From: Epiperipatus broadwayi | Taxonomy: Eukaryota > Onychophora > Udeonychophora > Euonychophora > Peripatidae | Direction of reading: 5' to 3' | NCBI GenBank assembly: GCA_028023455.1 | Contig: JAQFVV010000002.1 | Coordinates: forward strand, 31,999,725-32,063,724 | Length of the DNA stretch: 64,000 nt | In this document: positions 37,601 through 49,600 of the stretch, piece after piece | Numbering within the stretch: position 1 is the first letter of the stretch | Layout: the number at the start of each line of letters is the position of its first letter | Made by a program: the position numbers and the translations under genes | Notes under the pieces: model-generated | What the model saw: only the letters and a program-made list of their open reading frames with translations | What the model was told of the DNA's origin: nothing | Database searches by the model: none

Positions 37601-40600
37601 AGATGAATATAGATAATAACATAGTAAATTGGAATTCAAATATAGATAAAAAATATAAAGTAAATAGTATTACATCAAGAATGTATAGAGCTATAAATTA
37701 TTGCTCAAGTAAAGAGGATTATAATAAGCAAATAGAGTTGATAGTTAAAGAATTTAAAAGTAATGATTACCCAGTAAAGATTATAGAGGATACTATAAGA
37801 AAGTCAGAAGAGAGATTTGTTGTTAATAATAATGAGAAGAATAATAGAAAAAAGAATAAAGATAAATATATAGGTATAAAAACACATAATAATAATATTG
37901 TGAAGAATATAAATAAAGTAATTAGGAAAATTAATAGAAATTTTAATAATGCAATAAAATTTAAAGCAATAAATAAAAGAAGGCAAAGTATGCTTTAATA
38001 TTTTGGATAATAAATATATAGGAAATATGGAAAATTGTATAAATGGAGTGTATAAAATAGAGTGTAAATCTTGTAGGGAAAGAAATATTAAGAACAGTTA
38101 TGTGGGTGAAACGAAGAATTCCATTTATACAAGGTTGACTCAGCACAGATATGATAAGAGATCACCTGTTTATTTACATTCATTGGAGACAGGGCATAAG
38201 TTTGAGAAGGAAAGTATTAGAATGATAAATCATACTAAAGAGAGGAGAGATAGAAAAATAAAGGAAGCTATATTAATTAGAAGCATTAATCCATCTCTTA
38301 ATAAAGATCATGGTTTGAAAATGTTGATTGTGTAGTGATGTCTTATTAAAGAATAGGTATGTGTAAATTTTGAGAGGTGGAATAAAATATAATTTCAGAA
38401 TGAGTTCATAGAGGGCGTAAGGGTGAAGAGATTAGGGAAATTTTTAAAATTTTTTGAAATTGTTTCAGTTGGAGAAGAAAGGGTACTGAGATAATAGGTA
38501 AGATTGGTTAAAAGTAAAAATTAAGAGAAAGTAAAATTGTAAAGATATTATGTTAATATTATTTGTTATTGATTAATGAGTAATATATAAATAATTGAAA
38601 ATAGAAGAAATAAATTAAATTAAAAAGTAAATTTAAAATTTAAATGATATTAATATGGAAAAATAAACGTTAAAAAACACATAAAAAAATTTTTTTTTTT
38701 TTTTTTTTAAAATTTTAAATAAAAAGAAGTTAATTAAGTATAAGGGAGGATAAAGAAGTTTAGATTATAGAGATTAAGGATCCATATTTAAGACAATAGT
38801 TGGAATATTTGGAATGTTGTTTTTATTTTTATATTTATATGTATATTTGTGTATGTATATGTATGTGTATATATATATATGTTGATATATGTATGAATAG
38901 ATATTAAATTTATATTAATTGTATATGTTTAAATGTTGTAGCTCTGATGATGACTGCTGGACAGTTGAAACTGTAAGAAAGAAAATAAATCTTATGTTAA
39001 CTGCATTGTAAAGTGTAAATTAAGGAGTATATGGTGTATTATAGTATATATAATTAAGCAATGCAAATAAGAAATGGATTAAAATTTAATGGAGTGTTTT
39101 TGGTAGAAATAGCTTAGTATTAAAAGGATACATGCCTATGTGTTTGAAAGGGGAGTTTTTAAATAAGTTTTTACTTAAGGGTCTGTGATTTCTGTGATTT
39201 GAACATTTAACAAAAAAGAAATACAGACTTCAGACCATTTAACAGAAGTATGTTAGGAATAACATGATATTAAAAATGAAATACATGAGTAAAGGAATAT
39301 TCACTGACATCATTGAAAGGATAAGGTTGAAACTGCGCTAGGCTGGATGTATTGCTACAAAAAACATGCGCACTGTTAATGTTTTAAACTGAATGCTATG
39401 AGAAGAAAGACGAGGGATCAGAGAGACTAGATTAAATTTGGAGAATCTTCATCAAGTGGATTGATAATGTTTGAAAATGATGAGGATGATAAATTAAAGT
39501 TTCACGGACTTAATATGTAAACAGTGAGATATAATCGGAATTTTTCCTATTATAAACCAGATCAGATATGATCACCAGTTTATGTGCACAAATTCACATG
39601 TACCATACAACTTTTATACTAAGACTCAATTTTTGGATAAAAAGCTAATAGCATTTTCTTCAGCTCATAATTGCTTTAGATAAAAAGCTTCAAAAAAGTT
39701 TAAATATTGATTACTTCAATGAGATGTACGAGTGTTTGCTTTTATTCGACTTTGAATGTTTTGGACTTAGATTTGAAATGAAAACAGCAGAACATTTTTC
39801 AAATTTGAATGGGCCATTCGTGACCTTATTTATTTTTTGTCAATTTCAATGAAAGTCTCTCTCTGGATTAATCACATCAAAAATTAAACAAGTGTCAAAT
39901 GCATTCTCACAGAATATTTGCAAACCCATAATTTTTTCTCTTTCCAGTTCACTGAATTCAAGTACTAAATAATAATTGTTTTTTGATTATGGTACTACTT
40001 CTAAAGAACTAAGTTTACTTTTAGTTTGGTAATCAAGATTTCAACGCATAACTTAACCCCACAGTGCAAAGGTCAAAGACTGGCCATCGTTGGACTAGAT
40101 AAAACATCAACCATGATGTAACCAGAAAAGTACTAATTACAACTAGTAGTGCATGCTGAAGTTACGCAATCTAGCAATAATACTATGATCTGTAAGCTAA
40201 AAAGGAATCATTCTTCTCCAGCCAATATAGGACTTTATACATGTGAGAAGGACTTCTCTGAATTATCACCAATAAACAAACACTTCCTGAAGAGATCTAC
40301 ATATATTAAGTTAATAACATCACATGACCACCACCTCTTATGCTTGTGTATAACTGTTGTTAAAACAGGCAAAACTCATTATACGTATTGCCGCACCCAG
40401 CAAGCTAGAATAATCAATGGATGCCAGAAGGCTTGTGCATAAAATCCCATCTAGTGCCTACTCATCCAATATCCCCAGACTAGTTTCTGGCTTGTGGCCT
40501 TCATCAGTGAGATCCTAAGATCTAGGTGCAGTGCTCTCAGATCCAAGGCTCCTCACTGATGAAGACCACAAGTCAGAAACTAGTCTGGAGATATTGGATG

Positions 40601-43600
40601 AGTAGGCACTAGATGGGGATTTTATGCACAAGTCTTCTGGCATCCATTGATTACTCTAGCTTGCTGTGTATGGCAATACGTATAGTGAGTTTTGCCTGTT
40701 TTAATATATTAAAAGATTTTCGCAGAAATTAAGAAGTTAACATTGATATAATAACAGGAATTTTTCCATATAATAAATACTATTGTCTTCCAAGATAATG
40801 TGACTTGCACTACCCATTTGAATTGATGGTTGCTTGGTTACCTTATGAGTGGAGTTTTATCTAGTTTCATACTTGAAAAAATTCCGCTACATTTCAATAT
40901 TTTTATCTTAAATCCATGCAAATCTTTAATATATATAATTCTCCACAGAAGATTCTCATTACTGGTGAAAATTAAGTGTTGTTATTAAAATTCTCACACA
41001 CATAAAAATATCAGATTTACTATTCATAGATCAGATAAAAAGTTGTCCAACTTCTTATAAGTCATGATATATATTATTATTATAAGACTACTATAATTTC
41101 AGTTTCACGACTAGTTTTAATTGGTGATTTGCCTGTTTTCCTCATGTCTGGAATTTTCAAGTAATTTATTGCACTGAAAAATTCCTATTATATTTCAATA
41201 TTTAATATATGTATTTATATTTATGCAGTATATATATGTGTAAATAATATATTTTGAGGGTTCATCGTTGTATGATTTTGATTATAAATATACCGACATT
41301 TTCAGCTTGATCAGATAAGCCATCAAGTAGGTAACGAATAGACTATTCACTATTCATCACCCAGTTGATGGTTTGTGTGATCACCTGAAACATCAATATA
41401 TTTATAATCAAAAATCATATATGGATGAACCTGTAAAATATATCATTTATATCTGTAATCCATGAAAATCTTCATATAAATATATATGTATATTGTGATT
41501 TGGACAGTTAGTAGAAGAGTAGCAAAGAGATTTCAGATTACTCAACAAAGTATGAAGAGATATAAAAGAGATTGAAAACTAAATATATAGGTGAAAGAAC
41601 AAAGACATATCTCTAACATCAGTGACACAATTGAGAAAGAAATGGGGCTGGGCTATTGCTAGAAAAAATGATAATAGATGAACAGTTGACATTTTAAACT
41701 GGAACTCAAAAAATTGTAAAAGACCTAGAAAGAGATCATAAGTGAGATGGGTGGAAGAAATAAGGAAGTATACTGATATGATGTGTCGAAGAGACTATCA
41801 ATTAGAAGAACTAAATTAAACTTGGAGAATCCTTCATTATGCAGCTGATTGATAATAATTGAAAATGTTGATGACAACGCCACCTATACTTAAGTTTAAA
41901 AAAAAAAAGGAAATATATCACAGAAGCACATTTTTTGACATCAGAAAATATGAAATTGAAAATAATATTTTTTTTATTTTTACATAAGAAGAATCTGATA
42001 AGAGAAATTAACATCAGTTTCATAATCCTGTGATTAAAAAATAATGGAACTGACCAAGTTTGGAAGGAGTCAACTGCGTCTGCACTACAATCACTAATAG
42101 TGACAGAACTGAATTGGTAGATATTGCAAAGACGTGATCGAAGAACAAACCACTGCAAACATCACTATAAAAATCCAGTGACTTTCGAAACAATGTGTCT
42201 CGAGATTCACAAAAAAAAAAAAACATTTATAGGCAAGTTTCCACTTTGTAATCATGGATTTCTATTGTAAACACTATGAAGTACAAAATGTGTGTCATGA
42301 GCATAAAAACTGGATAACAACCTGACTGGAAACGTGCCTCATAATGAAATCAGTCATCGTTTAAACTTTTTATAACTTTGTTTTTGTTCTTGGCTAATAC
42401 TCAAAGAAGCAGGTTATGGTCTTCCAACTGTGACATTTTCAAGATTTGGGTTAGCTATATCCGTAGAAGCAAATTTTGAATATTTTGAGACAAATTTTCC
42501 AAGATGATAGTATCCCAAATTGATTAAATGAATTCTTACAAATGATGCAGAAACAGGAAGTAATATTACAAATCTTCCTTCCCTTGCCTCTTTGGATCAT
42601 TTTTTTAAAATGAGGACTAGATCGATATCCCACCAACATTAATTAAAATTTTAAAAGCTTATCACTAAGAGATTAATTTAATTTTCCTTTATTCTCACAC
42701 TATTTAATTCCATTTTACATATAATGCAAGTAGTTTAGTTCTTGGTGCAATTCAGCCCCATACTATATTCATACAGATATTATGTACGTTAAAGTTTCTG
42801 CCCAAAAGTAATTTAGGATAACTGGACAATAGAGTATCATGAACGAAAGTTATCTCTTCAATGCCAATTAGTAGTTTCCCTTGCTTAACTATCCCTTAAT
42901 ATTCTGACATTACAAATTAAAACTTGTATCAAAAAATTAATAAAATCTGAAACATTTTCCTAATCTCTGAATCTTATATTAAATAACTTTATAAAATAGT
43001 TAAATAATAATAATATACTGCTTACCTTCTCTTTTAGAATAAGTTTCATCAGACATTTCAAATTTTTTAACTTTAGATAGATCTTCATATTCCCCGAATT
43101 GTAGCGTCTTGTCAATTACCTAAAACGACATTTCTCCAATTGTAATGATTAATCAATTATTATATAAATTTCTTACTTATCAAGTCTATTAGTAATTATA
43201 CACAGTGTGTCTCAGTGAAAAGATGAATGGTTATCTTTTCAAGTTAATCCCTTTACGAATCAACTCAAGGATTATGTAGGGAGATAGTTTAACTATTCAC
43301 TACAAAAATCGTAAAGTATTAGCATACTTGTATCACAAGCTTCAACGTATAAAAAGGGATGGTATTTTTCATATCTTATCCCATGATGAAAAAAAGGCGC
43401 TAACATTAAATTTAGTTTTAAATAAGGCAAAACTGTTATCGAAATGTTTGAAGTGGACCAAAAAAGTGTATGGCGGTGAAGCCATGAGTCGCAGGGATAT
43501 TTTCAAATGTTTTGCAAGACTTTGTGATAACAGGGAGAGCATTGAAAATGACTGATAAAGGTACAAAGTACGCTACCGCATTTCATATTGTAACTCGTGA

Positions 43601-46600
43601 TCCAGATATATTTTTGTGGTGGAATAGTTAAATTATGTTGCTATCTAACGACATGTGTTTATTCAGAAATGACACTTTAGGCAGCTTGGAGAGTGTACCA
43701 ACTGCCATTTTATTGGGACACATTGTGTATCTTAATAGTAATCTTATATTTATTCTCCTATAAAATCTTTACGCTAAAAAGTAGTGCTTAATTTGTGGTT
43801 TAAATGTTATTCTAATATATAACTATTGAAACGGTTGTCTTCAAATCCCTCACCGTTTCACCAACCATCCTAATAACCCACTCGTCTGTGCTAAGTTCAA
43901 ACCTGTTTAATAAGTCTAAATTAAAATTTGTAAGCTAACAATTGCAATCACGGCTATATAAACAGCATTATATACCACATACGAAAGAACGCTATAATTG
44001 AATAGTATTGCCAGAGTTATAGCTATAATTTTATCCGTAATATTTTTAAACTATTTTTAAACAGTAATAATGTAGCTCAATTTAATAATTCATTACTTAA
44101 ATTGTATGTGGAATATAATCCACCTATATTGAATATATATATACATAGTGGCGTGATTAAAATATTTATTAAATTTTAAGTTTCATTTTTATTATAAACC
44201 AATTTAATGTAAAAACACATTGAAAGGGCGATTGATTGCAAATGCGCTGACAAGTTTCTTTTTAAAAAGAAAAAAGATTTTTTTTCTAAAAATAAAAGTA
44301 TTTTCGTAGAATTAAAAGTTTAGTAAAGTTTTTGCTGTAAACAATTGTATCAGTATATGCCACACCTGCCTTAGGTTTCTAAAAAAAAACCAATTTAAAA
44401 TAATCTAGCTAATTGATTCTAAATTATTTTGGAGACCTGCTAATTAAAAAGATGTTTACAGCAGGGATTTTACACATAAATTATAAAATCAGAACAAAAT
44501 TCCTGACTAATTAAAATAAATCTAATATCGGATTAAACTGATTAAAATTCGATTTAATTAAAATTTGATAATCAGAGAAAAGTTATAACACCTAAAAGGA
44601 ATGTCAGCATGTTTGAAATCAACCACTAATTTCCTAAGCAAATTAAAAATTTTGTAATCTTGATGGAGACGAAATTCCAAGGTGTGTGGGCTGATAAGGA
44701 GATCATTTAAAAAGGCCATGAAAAGTGGAGAAGCCATCTTAGAACTTGACTTTGTAAAACCTTGACAGCTGTGATTTCGTTAAAATCTTTACAGCTTGAA
44801 AGCTATACCTGAAGTTTTGCTTTGTCGTTCTTGGTTAAGCGTTTGAATCCAGCGTGTATCCCGAACCAAAACAACGTGGCATTTTGACAGCCAGTTAGGA
44901 CAATAATTTATATCCTGAGAACAAAATGTCGGCTAAAACGACCTTGGCTAAGCTCAGAGTGAAGGCGACGGGCTTTACTTCATCCAAAACCACCATCACA
45001 TTATAACATCCCCCAACTGGAAGAAATGATAAGCCCACAAAGACTCCCTACTCACTATACTCAAGATGACCTAATCTCCATTCTAATTTCAATAATTAAT
45101 TTTCTTAAGTCTAGACTTATCAAATGTATTCTAATTCTAAAAATCTTGAATTCAAGTAAATAACTAAGTGTAAATTTTGATTCTTAAATTTAATTATATG
45201 ATTCTGACCTACTTTCTAATTGTTTACCAACTAAATATTTTAATAATTTTATTTTCTTTTGTTTTGTTCTTTATTCTTTTTTATTTAATATCAATTATAT
45301 CTAATGCCTCAAACAATTCAATTAATAATAAAGAGAAGAGAAAGCCCTCTTATTTGATAATTATTTATTAGCTTAATGCTTTTAAACCCTCTTAAATAAC
45401 TCAAGAATTGTAATGATTATTATTATTTATTTATTTTATTATTTTGGAAGTTGAAAATGGGTTTTTAACCCAAAGTAAAGTTATTTTAATTTCACTAAGC
45501 AATATTCAAGCCTTGAATAAGTATATTTGTTGTTATTTCCTTTAGAAAACCCTCCAAATATCTTTCCCCTTTTATATTAATCCTAATCAAAATTTATCTG
45601 AGATGAAACTAGAAAGTAAAGAATATTTAAAAGTATGACGTATAGCTCTGATTATTAAAAAGCTATATTAGAGTTGGGCAAGGACCTCTGAGTAGCTATC
45701 GTCTGTGCTAAATATTAAATTATATCAACTTTTGGTGATCATTTTATGATACCTTTAACTGCTTATGTTGATTTTCTTTAAAGGGACGGCCACCCTCTTC
45801 ACCCTTTCAAATAAGACTGACTCAAATTCCAGGCAATAGTGTTAGCTACCCCAACCCTTTAACATCCATAGGGCGTTGACACAAAACTAAATATTAACCA
45901 CAAAATTTATTATAACTTAAGCCTATAGAGTGGTGCTCACCCCCTTAAATAAGTTTCAGCCAGTCTGACTATTACAGACTAGTTTCCCCTTATGTTTGAA
46001 ATAATAACTTATAGAAAATTTGATTTGTTACATATAGGAAAACAAGTGATGTTAGCTGAAAACATGAAATAGAGGGATAGATAACTGCCCCATAGCTACA
46101 ATGCAGTGACTGATCAAAGATAATAAAACAAATGTAAAATAATTATAATTGTAAGGAGAGAGGGTTAAAGCGCTCTCCAAAATTGTTAAATGCTACGCGC
46201 ATTTTAATTGTAAAATGCAAGAATAATAGATAAAAATCGCCAAATTCAATCTACAAAATAAACATATAATTTAATAATTTACTCTGATCTCGATCTTATT
46301 TTATTTCAATCCAATTCAGAAATTCTTTACGTTATATAGGTGATTTCCGATGCACGAATTAGTTTCGAATATATATATATAGTTAATAAAGTCCATTTTC
46401 GTTATGAGTCTCATTGCTTCTTCCTGGCCTATGTCGGCTCGCGGTTAAAATAATATCTATATGTATCTTCAAGGTGGTCATCCGTAGGGTCGTGAGTTTT
46501 GGAGCACAGATGAGGTAGTTGAAGTGCGGTCAGTCTCGAGGTCTAACCATCTCATACTGGTCGGGCTTGGTATCTTTGCTGGGACTCTGGATTCTGTTGC

Positions 46601-49600
46601 GCGAATGTGCTAGCTTGACCTTGACCGGTAACTATAAACTTATAAGCTTTAACTTGAACTTAAATGTAATCCTAAATATACGAAGAACAATACAAAGGAT
46701 ATCTTACCAAATGACCTCCGCTCTTAAGTTGTTTACAAGATCAAATGCCAGGAACTCACCTGCCCTTCCATTTATCATGAAGAATTTCAGGCAAACCTAT
46801 CTATGCATATAGCCTAACATATATACTTATATAATAAAAAGCTGGAATAACACAGACACACCCTCAATATTTTTTGAGCATTTCTCTACAATTGGCCATC
46901 CTTTTGTTTCTTTATCTGTCAACATTGTGTGTACTGAAGGCAACATTAAATGAAAAATTAGAGACATGGTTATCTCAGGTGATAAAAACTCATCGCTAGA
47001 AAAGAAACATACATACCCCTCTCTAAGAGATGGCCTATTCTCTCAAGTTGATTTTCATATTTAAATTTTATGTAAATTAGCAATACCTGCATATATATAT
47101 ACCACTCCCAATTCTCAACTTATGTTATGTCTATAACTTGTAATAGACGAGAGTCGGCTAAACACATACCACTTTAAAAAAAACATATTTTATGAAAGCT
47201 TTTCTCTATATGTTCATCGTATATTTATGATTACATTCTAATATATATAAATTACCAAACACAAATACCGTACATGTATTCTCATGCCATTATCAATAGG
47301 ATAGGAACCAAGAAGAGCGCTATTGTTGTCCAATGCTATAATAAAAACATCGTCTCTGTTAAATAACTGCAACTGCATTGACTCTGCTGATCCACCTGTC
47401 AAAAGTTCCAATTTATTCTACAAAAAAAATTAAAAAATTTATGCTATAATATAAATATCCTATTTGTAACAAAAATTTTGGAGATAAAAATAGAGAAGCA
47501 AACTTATATTTTAGTCTAACAGAAATACTATTTTAAAAACTGACTAATTACAGTGGATGCATCTGAATAAGAATATAAAAACATCATGTGATATTGTTGT
47601 CATTATTACTCACATAAAAATTCTAAGACTCGCAAAAATAATTTTCAATACTACTCTAAGATATTTAATGCTTTATCTGTACTTTAAATTATATTACTTA
47701 GTAATATTCGTAAAAATTTCAAGACTGTATTGAATAAATGGTTTACTGCTCGGAAATTTGTAAAAAGTTCGAGCACTGGATGAAACTTGACTTCCAGAGG
47801 CTATCATTGAGCACTGCATGTAACCTGGTGGGGCAAAAAAAGTATCAAACACTTGCTAACATTCTAACTTTGTAACATCAATATCATCAAGTTACAATGA
47901 TATATGATGAATGTGCTAATAGTTCTAAATAAGCTTTCCTGATAAATGCTGCAAGAGAAAGCATTTAAAATCTCTATCTAAAATTACCCCTATCCCCAAA
48001 CCGGTTTCGAGCTACTGGCTTTCCTCAGTGAGGTGCTAGCACATTCAGACACAAGATCTAAAATACCAGCTCAAGCTCAGCATTTATTTAATATTTAACT
48101 ATTAAGTAGAAAATCTGAAATTTTCAGTCATCTATATGCATTCAAATCCAGCCATCTAACTTAAATAGTTATATGAGCCTGAGAAAATTTCATCTACACT
48201 ATATATTAATAGTCTTAACAATATAACATCACCAAAGCCTTGAAAGCCAAACTATAATAGTAAAAAAATCAAGTCATATATTAGGCTTGTATTACAAATG
48301 TAATGGCTATTAGCATGCTCATTATATTACATTTGTAATACAAGCTTCTTAAGTTACATGGTTATGACTTGCTTTTTTTACAATTGAAGTTACAAGTTAC
48401 AATGAATATACATCAATGTCTAATGTTTGATGAAAATGTTTTAATTTCAATACTATTCTACTCTCCTGCTTTCTCTATTTTCTATCGAGATTTTTTGGAG
48501 TTCACTATACTAATCGAACTTAGTCTATCGATTGAATTTTCCAGAGGCTTCTTTATTATATCATCTTATCCTGACATTCATATTTATTCTAAAATTTAAA
48601 TTTATATCTAAAGAATTAGAAACTATAATATTGAAGTTAACGTTGTTTAGAAAGTTCACGATATATATTTCAATGATTAAAAGAAATACAAAACCAACTG
48701 TTAAATGAAATAGTCAAGTCCAAAAAAATTAGTCACCAGCTGCGTTTGTAGATTATAAATCAGGTGGCCAAAATAATTTTACTTTTGATAGTGTGAATAT
48801 TCTACACAGGAAATAGAATATTAGAAAAAATTGAGAGAAAGATTTTCATAAATTTATGCAATAAATCACTAGTATCCAACATGTAAATATCCGTGACATA
48901 TGGTATATAAGATGGTTTTATTAACACTGTCAAAAACAAGCTACATCAGCGTAAAATACATTTACACTACATTTTTAAATTTATTATTATTTACCATTAT
49001 TTCTATAATAAACTTCATATACAACAAATTTACAAAAAAAATTAAATATTGTCTAAAAAGTTACAATATATCCAATTAAAGGAAATTCTGCAGTTGCTTC
49101 ATACAAAGAAAATATTGTTACATTAAATATAACCTTCATGCATGTTCCATGCAGGGCAGCCCTGCATGGTTATATTTAATGTTTCCTACATTTTCTCCAT
49201 GTCATCATCATCATTTACCAACTACTATCAAATATACTGCAGTATTAAAGTCTTTCCAAGTTTAATCCAGTTAATCTAATCCCTAGCTTCTGTTCTTCCC
49301 AATATACCAACAAAATTCCTTAATTTATTCATCCATCTCATGTGGCATCTTTCTAGGTCTTTCATGAGATCTAATTTAAAGCTTTAAATGTCCATTTATT
49401 ATCATTTTTTCTAGCAATATGTTCAAACCAGTTTCATTTCAAAATAAGTCATAGATCACATGACCCAATTCTCTTAAGCTTGTAAGATATAAAAAATGAG
49501 CATTTGCCAATTGCTCAACAAGCTTTGTGATAAATGCTTAGCCAGAGAAAGCATTTAAAATATCTCTGACAGGAAGCTCCCCCCTAACCACTGACCATGG

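Larger units (their letters stand above)
34478..39090 (+). mobile_element. Penelope-like element, full length, nested in RTE LINE
   Basis: Structure from left to right: an inverted partial copy of the element's 3' end (34478-35351), a 5' terminal repeat (35352-35696), an RT plus GIY-YIG endonuclease coding region with two frameshifts (35697-38335), and a 3' terminal repeat (38739-39090). The inverted copy joined head-on to a direct terminal repeat is a recognised PLE arrangement. Terminal repeats differ at only a handful of positions over about 345 bp, so insertion is recent. A duplication of 11-13 bp flanks it. Confidence 0.93.
30867..43025 (-). other. TBCB intron 3
   Basis: 12.2 kb, phase 1. 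Dominated by the nested PLE-in-RTE insertion (34285-39495). Also holds a SINE, three family-A repeats, a foldback and further RTE 3' ends. Nothing was recognised at 30900-31740, 32060-32580, 39500-40310, 40710-41500 or 41890-43020. Confidence 0.85.
43120..47273 (-). other. TBCB intron 2
   Basis: 4.15 kb, phase 0. A mariner deletion derivative lies at 43201-43727, next to exon 3. The stretch 43730-47270 has no recognised element. Within it 44680-45060, 45640-46000 and 46380-46800 are visibly richer in G, C and CpG than their surroundings and may be an unidentified repeat or LTR. Confidence 0.8.

Noticed and set aside
40149-40300. Zinc-finger-like [18 protein letters not shown]
   Set aside because: Only one cysteine and one histidine of a C2H2 finger are present and there is no second finger; too weak to call.
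45177-45371. Hydrophobic frame loosely like mitochondrial ND3 ([10 protein letters not shown]), possible nuclear mitochondrial insert
   Set aside because: No flanking mitochondrial genes, missing the ECGFDP block, and hydrophobic frames are common in AT-rich DNA.
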